Shown here in pieces: positions 16,653 to 24,324 of a stretch of 38,423 bases of DNA (position 1 is its first letter; each line of letters begins with the position of its first letter). The stretch is taken from positions 261,290 through 299,712 of the forward strand of contig CP070661.1 in NCBI GenBank assembly GCA_020355165.1, in the 5' to 3' direction. This DNA is from Burkholderiales bacterium. GTDB taxonomy: Bacteria > Pseudomonadota > Gammaproteobacteria > Burkholderiales > Burkholderiaceae_F. The position numbers were made by a program, and so were the translations under genes. The notes beneath the pieces were generated by a model that did no database searches, was not told the DNA's origin, and was given only the letters and a program-made list of their open reading frames with translations.

Positions 16653-17114
16653 CTATCGCGGCCGACGGGGTGCCTCGGCGGCCACCGGCCGGTCGAGCAC
16701 GAAGGCGAGTTCGCCGTGCGGCGTCGTGCCGGCCGGACGCCAGCCGGCGGCCCGGTAGAAGCGCTCGGCGCGGGTGCCGGCCTCGGTGGCGAGCCACAGG
16801 TGCTGCAGGCCCTGCGACCACAGCCAGCCGACCGCCGCCTCGTGCAGCCGGCGGCCGTAGCCGCGCCGCTGGTGCCGCGGCTCGACGAACAGCGCCCAGA
16901 CCTGGCCGATCGAGGCGTCGCCGATGGCGAAGGCCACCACCGCGCCGCCGACTTCGATCACCCAGCCACGGCCGAGCAGTTCGATGTGGCGCTGCACCTC
17001 GTCGTCGCTGAACCGGCGCGACGCCAGCCGGTTCTCGTGCACTGCCGCGCGCACGCGCTGGATGGCGGCAATGTCGCCGCGCTGCGCCAGGCGCAGGATC
17101 GCGCGCTCGCTCAT
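16653..17114 (-). CDS. GNAT family N-acetyltransferase
   Basis: The 153-residue protein is a single GNAT domain. It begins with ILRLAQRGDIAAIQRVR, the typical first strand and helix, contains GAVVAFAIGD and QVWALFVEPRHQRRGYGRRLHE with the acetyl-CoA pyrophosphate loop (R-R-G-Y-G-R), and ends with the motif-B region RAERFYRAAGWRPAG. GNAT enzymes move an acetyl group from acetyl-CoA to an amine on a small molecule or protein, and the acceptor cannot be predicted. It lies 176 bp upstream of argE on the same strand and is divergent from the M20 amidohydrolase, the two starts being 167 bp apart. Family firm, substrate unknown. Confidence 0.88.
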   Translation of the reverse strand: MSERAILRLAQRGDIAAIQRVRAAVHENRLASRRFSDDEVQRHIELLGRGWVIEVGGAVVAFAIGDASIGQVWALFVEPRHQRRGYGRRLHEAAVGWLWSQGLQHLWLATEAGTRAERFYRAAGWRPAGTTPHGELAFVLDRPVAAEAPRRPR

Positions 17115-17281
17115 CGTCGCCTCGCCTGCGCCGCCGACACCGCCCGCACCGCACCCTCCTCCGCGTCAGCCGCCCGCTCGCCCGCACCGGCCAGCCGCCG
17201 CCAGGCCGCTACCATAAGGACCGAACGGCAGGATCGGGCGAGCGTACCGTCCCTTCGCCTGCCACAGCCCACCGGTTTCCG

Positions 17282-18472
17282 ATGAACCTGATTGACCGAA
17301 TCGTCCAGTTCCGCGCCGAGATCCAGGCGATCCGCCGCGACCTCCATGCCCATCCCGAGCTCGCCTACGAGGAGCACCACACCAGCGACAAGGTGGCCGA
17401 ACTGCTGGCGCGCTGGGGCATCGAGGTACAGCGCGGCCTGGGCGGCACCGGCGTGGTCGGCGTGCTCCGCAACGGCACCGGGACGCGCTCGATCGGCCTG
17501 CGGGCCGACATGGACGCGCTGCCGATCGAGGAGGCCAACCGCTTCGGGCACGCCTCGAAGCACGGCGGCCGGATGCACGCCTGCGGTCACGACGGGCACA
17601 CGGCGATGCTGCTGGCAGCAGCGAAGTACCTCGCCGAGACACGGCCTTTCGACGGCACGGTGAACCTCATCTTCCAGCCGGCCGAGGAAGGCGGTGCCGG
17701 CGCGCAGAAGATGATCGACGACGGCCTGTTCGACCGGTTTCCCTGCGACGCGGTGTTCGGCATGCACAACTGGCCCGGCTACGAGGTGGGCCAGTTCGCC
17801 ACCACGCCGGGGCCGATGATGGCCTCGGGCAACCGCTTCGAGATCACCGTCACCGGCCGGGGGGCGCATGCGGCAATGCCGCACCTCGGAGTCGACCCGG
17901 TGTTCGTCGCGGTGCAGATCGTCCAGGGCCTGCAGGGGATCGTCACCCGCAACATGAAGCCGATCGACTCGGCGGTGCTGTCGATCACCATCATCAAGGC
18001 CGGCGACGCCGTGAACGTCGTGCCGGATACCGCCCTCATCAGCGGCGGCGTGCGCACCTTCGATCCGGCCGTCACCGGCCTGATCGAGGAGCGGATGCGG
18101 CGCATCGCGCAGCTGACCGCCGAGGCGCACGGCGCGAGCGCGCACGTCACCTTCGAGCGCTACTACCCGGTCACGGTCAACGATCCGGCGCAGGCGGCGT
18201 TTGCCGCCGCCGTCGCGGCCGACATCGTCGGCGCCGAGAACGTGTTCGACCGCTGCGAGCCGACCATGGGCTCCGAGGACTTCTCCTACATGCTGCTCGC
18301 CCGGCCCGGCGCCTACGTCCAGATCGGCAACGGCGACGGCTCGCACCGGCTGGCCGGCCACGGCGAAGGGCCGTGCATGCTGCACAACCCGAGCTTCGAC
18401 TTCAACGACGAGCTGATTCCGATCGGCGCCACCTTCTGGGTGCGGCTGGTCGAGAAGTTCCTGGCGCGCTGA
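17282..18472 (+). CDS. M20D amidohydrolase (hippurate hydrolase/N-acyl-amino-acid amidohydrolase type)
   Basis: The 396-residue protein matches the hippuricase/IAA-amino-acid-hydrolase subfamily. It opens with RRDLHAHPELAYEEHHT, contains GLRADMDALPI and the metal-binding MHACGHDGHTAML at residues 98-110, and the catalytic FQPAEEGGAGAQKMIDDG. The lid region has GRGAHAAMPH, and the C-terminal metal site lies in MGSEDFSYML. Members cleave N-acyl or N-aroyl amino acids into the acid and free amino acid. There is no signal peptide, so it is cytoplasmic. It is transcribed away from the GNAT, argE and Yej cluster and may act on products imported there. No good ribosome-binding site precedes the ATG at 17282. 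The precise substrate is uncertain. Confidence 0.9.
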   Translation: MNLIDRIVQFRAEIQAIRRDLHAHPELAYEEHHTSDKVAELLARWGIEVQRGLGGTGVVGVLRNGTGTRSIGLRADMDALPIEEANRFGHASKHGGRMHACGHDGHTAMLLAAAKYLAETRPFDGTVNLIFQPAEEGGAGAQKMIDDGLFDRFPCDAVFGMHNWPGYEVGQFATTPGPMMASGNRFEITVTGRGAHAAMPHLGVDPVFVAVQIVQGLQGIVTRNMKPIDSAVLSITIIKAGDAVNVVPDTALISGGVRTFDPAVTGLIEERMRRIAQLTAEAHGASAHVTFERYYPVTVNDPAQAAFAAAVAADIVGAENVFDRCEPTMGSEDFSYMLLARPGAYVQIGNGDGSHRLAGHGEGPCMLHNPSFDFNDELIPIGATFWVRLVEKFLAR

Positions 18473-18756
18473 CAGCCGCGCGGCGGGACGGCCGCCACGG
18501 GTTCCGGGCGGAGACCGGCGCGCCAGGCGGCGCACCGTCTGGCCCGACACCGAAGCGCGCCGGCCGCCGTCCTGCGCCGGCCTCGAGGATGCTGCGACGG
18601 CACGCCACCGATTGACGCCTGACGATGGTCAAGCGGCGCGCCGATCATCCTGTTGCGACCGGCGCGCACTCCTACACTCGAAACCGCGGCACGCACCGGC
18701 GCAGCGAGCGATCGAGCCGCTCGACCGCGGCGTGCCGGGCGATCGGTGAGGACAAG

Positions 18757-21489
18757 ATGAACCGCCAAGCCAACGATGGCACCGCCGCGGGCGCGGCGCC
18801 CGCGTGGCACAGCTTGTCTGTCGCCGACGTCGCCGAGCGGCTGCGCTCCTCGCCCCGCGGCCTGACCGCGGAAGAGGCACGCCGGCGGCTGGCCGAGTTC
18901 GGCCCCAACGAACTGCAGGCGGCCCAGCGAATCTCGCCGTGGGCGCTGCTGGCGGCGCAGTTCAAGAATGTCCTGATCATCATCCTGCTGGTCGCCACCG
19001 CGGCCTCGGCATTCCTCGGCCACGCGGTGGAGGCGGTCGCCATCACGGTGATCGTGCTGTTCGCGGTGCTGCTCGGCTTCGTGCAGGAGTACCGCGCCGA
19101 GCGTGCGATCGAGGCGCTGCGCGAGATGGCAGCGCCCGGCGCCACCGTGCTGCGCGACGGCCGGGAAGCGGAAGTGGCCGCGCGCGAGGTGGTGCCGGGC
19201 GACGTGCTGCTGGTCGCCACCGGCGACCGCATCGCCGCCGACGCGCGCCTGCTCGAGGCGGTGAACCTGCAGCTGCAGGAAGCGGCGCTGACCGGCGAGT
19301 CGGTGCCGGTGGAGAAGCACACCGAGGCGCTGCAAGGCGCCGAGCTTCCGATCGGTGACCGCCGCAGCATGGTCTACGCGGGCACTGCCGCAACCTACGG
19401 CCGCGGCCGGGCGATGGTGGTCGCCACCGGCATGGCCACCGAGTTCGGCCGTATCGCCCGCATGCTGGAGACGGTCGAAACCGGCCGCACGCCGCTGCAG
19501 GCCAACCTCGACCGGCTCGGCCACCTGCTGGCGCGGGCCGCGTTCGTCATCGTCGCCCTGATCGTCGCGCTGGGGCTTTTCCGCGGCCAGCCGTTCGTCG
19601 AGATGCTGATCTTCGGCATCGCACTGGCGGTGGCAGTCGTGCCGGAGGCGCTGCCGGCGGTGGTGACGATCTCGCTGGCGCTCGGCGTGCAGAAACTGGT
19701 GAAGCGCCGCGCGCTGATGCGCCGCCTGCCGGCGGTGGAGACGCTCGGCAGCACGTCGGTGATCTGCTCGGACAAGACCGGCACGCTGACCCGCGACGAG
19801 ATGACGGCGCGCAAGCTGTACGTCGCCGGCCACCTGCTCGACGTCTCCGGCGCCGGCTACCGCCCACAAGGCGAGTTCTCCTTCGAGGGCGTGCGCGTCG
19901 AGCTGGCGCCCGAGCGCGGCCATCCGCTGCACCGGCCGGTGCACGAGCTGCTGCGCGCCGCCGCCCTCGCCTCCGACGCGCGGATCGTCGAGGGCGAGGA
20001 GGCGGAGAGCTGGACGATCCACGGCGACCCGACCGAGGGCGCGCTGGTGGTGGCCGCCGCCAAGGCCGGCCTGCACAAGCCCGACCTCGAGCAGCGCTAC
20101 CCGCGGCGGCACGAGATCCCGTTCGCCTCCGAAACGAAACGGATGACCACCCTGCACGAGCACGGCGAGGGCATGGTGGCCTACGCCAAGGGGGCGCCGG
20201 AGGTGATCCTCGACTCGTGCGTGGCGCGGCGCACGGCCGAGGGCGAGCTGCCGCTCGATGAAGCGCATCGCCGGTCGATCCTCGAGGCCGCGCGCCGGAT
20301 GGCGGCCGAGGCGCTGCGCGTGCTGGCGGTCGCGCGCCGCATCGACGCGACGCCGGAGAACGCCGAGCGCGAGATGACCTTCCTCGGCCTGGTCGGCATG
20401 ATCGATCCGCCGCGGGCCGAAGCGAAGGAGGCGATCCGCACCTGCGAGCAGGCCGGCATCCGGGTGGTGATGATCACCGGCGATCACCCGGTCACCGCGC
20501 AGGCGGTGGCCGACGAGCTCGGCATACTGAAGGGCGGCCGCGTCGTCACCGGCACCGAGCTGGATGCGCTCGGCGACGCCGAGCTCGAGCGGGAGGTCGA
20601 GTCGATCGACGTCTACGCGCGGGTGTCGCCGGCGCACAAGCTGCGCGTGGTCGAGGCGCTGCAGAAGCGCGGCCACGTGGTGGCGATGACCGGCGACGGC
20701 GTGAACGACGCGCCGGCGCTGAAGCGCGCCGACATCGGCGTGGCGATGGGCATCACCGGCACCGACGTCGCCAAGGAAGCGGCGGCGATGACGCTCACCG
20801 ACGACAACTTCGCCTCGATCGTCGCCGCAGTCGAGGAAGGCCGCGGCATCTTCGGCAACATCAAGAAGTACCTGATGTTCCTGCTGTCGTCGAACGTCGG
20901 CGAGATCGGCCTGATGGCCGGCGCGACGCTGCTCGGCCTGCCGTTGCCGCTCACCGCGGTGCAGATCCTGTACGTCAACCTCGCCACCGACGGCCTGCCG
21001 GCGCTCGCGCTGGCGGTCGACCCGCCCGAGGCCGACCTGATGCGGCGCGCGCCACGCAACCCGCGCACCGGCGTCTTCAGCCGGCCGGTGCTCACCCTGA
21101 TGCTGATCGCCGGCACATGGTCGGCGCTGGTCAACCTCGGCCTGTTTGCCTGGTTGCTGCGTTCGGGTCGCGGCGCCGGCGAGGCAATGGCGATGACCTT
21201 CGTCTCGCTGGTCATCATCCAGTTCTGGAACGCCTTCAACTTCCGCTCGGACCGGGACTCGCTGCTGCGGCGGCCGTTCGCCAACAAGTGGCTGAACCTG
21301 GCGATCGCCTGGGAACTCGCGCTGCTGCTGCTGGTGATCTACCTGCCCTTCCTGCAGACGCCGTTCTCGACCTTCGACATGCAGCCGGCGCAGTGGGCCA
21401 TCGTCGTCGGCGTGTCGCTGACCATCCTGCCGGTGGTCGAGCTGGCGAAGTGGCTGCAGCGGCGCGGCTGGTTCGGCGCCGTGGTATGA
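18757..21489 (+). CDS. P2A-type (Ca2+-type) cation-transporting P-type ATPase
   Basis: The 910-residue start at ATG 18757 follows GTGAGGAC and gives the normal N-terminal cation-ATPase domain (HSLSVADVAERL, LAEFGPNEL). TGES at 179-182 is the dephosphorylation loop and Asp339 in CSDKTGTLT the phosphorylation site. The hinge reads GDGVNDAPALKRADIGVAMG. The ion-binding residues match animal SERCA. M4 has PEALPAVV (Glu297), M5 SSNVGE (Asn713, Glu716), and M6 NLATDGLP (Asn741, Thr744, Asp745). This favours Ca2+ export from the cytoplasm over heavy-metal transport, though the M8 ligand was not confirmed. About ten membrane helices are expected. The next gene, a Pat-like protein, starts 7 bp after the stop, so the two are almost certainly co-transcribed. 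An alternative is Mn2+ or Na+ transport, as in some bacterial relatives. Confidence 0.93.
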   Translation: MNRQANDGTAAGAAPAWHSLSVADVAERLRSSPRGLTAEEARRRLAEFGPNELQAAQRISPWALLAAQFKNVLIIILLVATAASAFLGHAVEAVAITVIVLFAVLLGFVQEYRAERAIEALREMAAPGATVLRDGREAEVAAREVVPGDVLLVATGDRIAADARLLEAVNLQLQEAALTGESVPVEKHTEALQGAELPIGDRRSMVYAGTAATYGRGRAMVVATGMATEFGRIARMLETVETGRTPLQANLDRLGHLLARAAFVIVALIVALGLFRGQPFVEMLIFGIALAVAVVPEALPAVVTISLALGVQKLVKRRALMRRLPAVETLGSTSVICSDKTGTLTRDEMTARKLYVAGHLLDVSGAGYRPQGEFSFEGVRVELAPERGHPLHRPVHELLRAAALASDARIVEGEEAESWTIHGDPTEGALVVAAAKAGLHKPDLEQRYPRRHEIPFASETKRMTTLHEHGEGMVAYAKGAPEVILDSCVARRTAEGELPLDEAHRRSILEAARRMAAEALRVLAVARRIDATPENAEREMTFLGLVGMIDPPRAEAKEAIRTCEQAGIRVVMITGDHPVTAQAVADELGILKGGRVVTGTELDALGDAELEREVESIDVYARVSPAHKLRVVEALQKRGHVVAMTGDGVNDAPALKRADIGVAMGITGTDVAKEAAAMTLTDDNFASIVAAVEEGRGIFGNIKKYLMFLLSSNVGEIGLMAGATLLGLPLPLTAVQILYVNLATDGLPALALAVDPPEADLMRRAPRNPRTGVFSRPVLTLMLIAGTWSALVNLGLFAWLLRSGRGAGEAMAMTFVSLVIIQFWNAFNFRSDRDSLLRRPFANKWLNLAIAWELALLLLVIYLPFLQTPFSTFDMQPAQWAIVVGVSLTILPVVELAKWLQRRGWFGAVV

Positions 21490-21496
21490 ACCGCGG

Positions 21497-24208
21497 ATGA
21501 GCACGCGCAACCTCGAGTACCTGTTCGCGCCGCGCTCGGTGGCGGTGATCGGCGCCTCCGAGCGGCCGGCGAGCGTCGGCTACACGGTGATGCGCAACCT
21601 GCTCGCCGACGGCTTCGAGGGGCCGATCTGGCCGGTCAACCCGAAGTACGCGCAGGTCGCCGGCAGGCAGGCCTACGCCAGCGTCAAGGAGTTGCCGCAG
21701 GCGCCGGAGCTGGCGGTGATCTGCACGCCGCCGCCGACGCTGCCGGGCCTGATCGAGGAGCTCGGCGGGCGCGGCAGCCGCGCCGCGGTCGTGCTGACCG
21801 CCGGCGTGGACGGCGCCGCCGACCGCAAGGGCCGCCACATCACCGAGCGGATGCTGCAGGCGGCGCAGCCGCACCTGCTGCGCATCCTCGGACCGAACTG
21901 CGTCGGCTTCCTGGTGCCGGGGCTGGGGCTGAATGCCAGCTTCGCCCGCATCAGCACCGTCTCCGGTCCGCTCGCCTTCGTGTCGCAGTCCGGCGCACTG
22001 GTCACCGCGGTGCTGGACTGGGCCAATTCGCGCGGCATCGGCTTCTCGCACTTCATCTCGGTCGGCGACCGCCTCGACGTCGACTTCGGCGACCTGATCG
22101 ACTACCTCGGCAGCGACCCGCACACGCGGGCGATCCTGCTGTACGTCGAGTCGATCAAGACGCCGCGCAAGTTCCTCTCCGCCGCCCGCGCCGCCGCGCG
22201 CAACAAGCCGGTGATCGTGGTCAAGACCGGGCGCGCGCCGGAAGGCGCGCGGGCCGCGGCCACCCACAGCGGCGTGCTTGCCGGCGCCGACGACGTGTTC
22301 GACGCGGCGATCCGCCGCGCCGGCATGCTGCGGGTGGAGAACCTGCTCGACCTGTTCGTCGCCGTCGAGACGCTGGCGCGCGGCCCCCGCTTCGAGGGCG
22401 ACCGGCTGCTGATCGTCACCAACGGCGGCGGCGCCGGAGTGCTGGCGGCCGACGCCGCGGCGCTCGGCGGCGCGCGGCTGGCCGAGCTGTCGGCGCAGAC
22501 CATCGCCCGGCTCGACGCGCTGCTGCCGCCGACCTGGTCACGCGCCAACCCGGTCGACATCGTCGGCGACGCGCCGGTCGAGCGCTATGTCGAGACCCTG
22601 AAGGTGCTCGGCGATGCGACCGAAGCCGACGCGGTGCTGTTCATCCACGCGCCGTCGGCGATCGTGCCGGCCGACGCGATCGCCGAAGCCTGCGTGCCGG
22701 TGGCGCAGCAGGCCAGCCGGCCGGTGCTGTCGTGCTGGCTCGGCGCCGCCTCGGTGCAGGATGCGTGGCGACGCTTCGCGCAGGCCGGCATCGCCAGCTA
22801 CTACACGCCCGAGGAGGCGGTGCGCGCCTTCGTCCACTCGGTCACCTACCGCCGCAACCAGGAGCAGCTGCTGCAGGCGCCGCCGAGCGCCGGCGACGAG
22901 CCGGCGCCCGACCGCAGCCGCGCCCGCGGCCTGCTGCGCGCCGCGCTTGCCGCCGGGCAGCAGTGGCTGAACGAGGCGCAGGCGCGCGAGCTGCTGGCGA
23001 CCTACGGCATCCCGGTGGTCGAGACGCGCAGCGCGCCGTCGGTGTACTCGGCGCGCGCCGCCGCCGAGTCGATCGGCTATCCGGTGGCGCTGAAGCTCGC
23101 CTCGCCCGACATCAGCCACAAGTCCGACGTCCGCGGCGTGGTGCTCGACATCGAGTCGGCCGACGAGCTGCGCACGGCCGCGGTGGCGATGCTGCGCCGG
23201 GCGCGCGAGCTGCGTCCCGAGGCCCGTCTGGAGGGCTTCGTGGTGCAGCCGATGGTGCGCCGGCCGAAGGCCTTCGAGCTGCTGGTCGGCATGGCGAGCG
23301 ACCCGCAGTTCGGGCCGGTGATCGTCTTCGGCCACGGCGGCACCGCGGTCGAGATCGTCGGCGACCGGGCGGTGGCGCTGCCGCCGCTGAACACCGCGCT
23401 GGCGCGCGAAGTGGTGTCGCGCACGCGGATCGCCCGGCTGCTGGCCGGCTACCGCGACCGGCCGGCGGCGAACCTGGCCGCGATCTGCGACGTGCTGGTG
23501 GCCGTGTCGCAGATGGTGATCGACCTGCCCGAACTGGCCGAGCTCGACATCAACCCGCTGCTCACCGACGAAAGCGGCGTGATCGCGCTCGACGCCCGCG
23601 TGCGCGTGGCGCGGCAGGACATCGCCCGCGGCGAGGCGCGGCTGGCGATCCGGCCCTATCCGCGCGAGCTCGAGGAGACCTTCGCCTGGGACGACGGCCA
23701 GATGCTGCTGCGGCCGATCCGGCCCGACGACGGCGAGCGTCACCTCGCCTTCCTGCAGAGGCTCGATCCCGAGGACATCCGCATGCGCGTGTTCAGCAGC
23801 CGGCGGTCGATCGCCCCGTCCGAGCTGGCGCGGCTGACGCAGATCGACTACGAGCGGGAGATGGCCTTCATCGCCACCATCGCCGGCGCCGACGGCACCG
23901 ACGGCCAGCCGGAGACGATCGGCACCGTGCGCGCGGTCACCGACGCCGACAACGCGCGCGCCGAGTTCGGCATCGTGGTCCGCTCCGACCTCAAGGGGCG
24001 CAGCCTCGGCTTCCTGCTGATGAACAAGATGATCCGCTACTGCCGAAGCCGCGGCACCGGCGAGCTGGTCGGCGACGTGCTGCGCGAGAACACCGGCATG
24101 CTCAAGCTGGCGCGCGCGCTCGGCTTCCAGATCACCGACGACCATCAGAACGACTTCGTGAACATACGCCTGCCGCTGCGCGAAACGGCGCAGGGCGCGT
24201 CAGGCTAG
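21497..24208 (+). CDS. ADP-forming acyl-CoA synthetase fused to a GNAT acetyltransferase (Pat-like)
   Basis: The 903-residue protein has the domain order of Pat/PatZ lysine acetyltransferases. A CoA-binding Rossmann domain opens the chain (SVAVIGASERPASVGY), followed by the succinyl-CoA-ligase-like domain (FVSQSGALVTAVLDW). An ATP-grasp domain comes next (GYPVALKLASPDISHKSDVRG, LDINPLL). A C-terminal GNAT domain starts near residue 735 (LLRPIRPDDGERHLAFL, with LKGRSLGFLLMNK as the acetyl-CoA loop). Unlike the E. coli PatZ sequence, the position of the phospho-histidine of ADP-forming synthetases is still His here (ATHSGVLAG, His257), and the ATP-grasp His in SHKSD is also present. The synthetase half may therefore be active. 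Such proteins acetylate acyl-CoA synthetases and other lysine targets. It forms a two-gene unit with the upstream P-type ATPase. Confidence 0.92.
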   Translation: MSTRNLEYLFAPRSVAVIGASERPASVGYTVMRNLLADGFEGPIWPVNPKYAQVAGRQAYASVKELPQAPELAVICTPPPTLPGLIEELGGRGSRAAVVLTAGVDGAADRKGRHITERMLQAAQPHLLRILGPNCVGFLVPGLGLNASFARISTVSGPLAFVSQSGALVTAVLDWANSRGIGFSHFISVGDRLDVDFGDLIDYLGSDPHTRAILLYVESIKTPRKFLSAARAAARNKPVIVVKTGRAPEGARAAATHSGVLAGADDVFDAAIRRAGMLRVENLLDLFVAVETLARGPRFEGDRLLIVTNGGGAGVLAADAAALGGARLAELSAQTIARLDALLPPTWSRANPVDIVGDAPVERYVETLKVLGDATEADAVLFIHAPSAIVPADAIAEACVPVAQQASRPVLSCWLGAASVQDAWRRFAQAGIASYYTPEEAVRAFVHSVTYRRNQEQLLQAPPSAGDEPAPDRSRARGLLRAALAAGQQWLNEAQARELLATYGIPVVETRSAPSVYSARAAAESIGYPVALKLASPDISHKSDVRGVVLDIESADELRTAAVAMLRRARELRPEARLEGFVVQPMVRRPKAFELLVGMASDPQFGPVIVFGHGGTAVEIVGDRAVALPPLNTALAREVVSRTRIARLLAGYRDRPAANLAAICDVLVAVSQMVIDLPELAELDINPLLTDESGVIALDARVRVARQDIARGEARLAIRPYPRELEETFAWDDGQMLLRPIRPDDGERHLAFLQRLDPEDIRMRVFSSRRSIAPSELARLTQIDYEREMAFIATIAGADGTDGQPETIGTVRAVTDADNARAEFGIVVRSDLKGRSLGFLLMNKMIRYCRSRGTGELVGDVLRENTGMLKLARALGFQITDDHQNDFVNIRLPLRETAQGASG

Positions 24209-24250
24209 CGCGGCATCCGCTGCAAGGGTATCCGCAGTCGGCAACGATGG

Positions 24251-24281
24251 CCGGCAGCGCGAAGCCGGCGCGCGCTGCCGG
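24251..24281. terminator. Hairpin between convergent genes, possible two-way terminator
   Basis: A perfect 11-bp stem (24251-24261 with 24271-24281) with a 9-base loop lies in the 116-bp gap between the convergent Pat-like and SLC13 genes. A second, shorter stem (24290-24295 with 24301-24306) follows. Neither has a T tract, so termination would need to be hairpin-driven or Rho-assisted. Confidence 0.5.
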
Positions 24282-24324
24282 GATGGCGAGCCCGCCGCCA
24301 GCGGGCCCATCGCGGCTCGCGCCG

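Noticed and set aside
18612-18678. Promoter or operator for the P-type ATPase: TTGAC...GTCAA inverted repeat at 18612-18632, and TTGCGA with TACACT at 18653-18678
   Set aside because: The repeat arms are only five bases with an 11-base gap, and the promoter-like hexamers are only 14 bp apart. Neither is convincing.
18313-21510. Open minus-strand frame of 1065 codons opposite the P-type ATPase
   Set aside because: Same reason: a shadow of a high-GC gene whose sense strand carries every P-ATPase motif.
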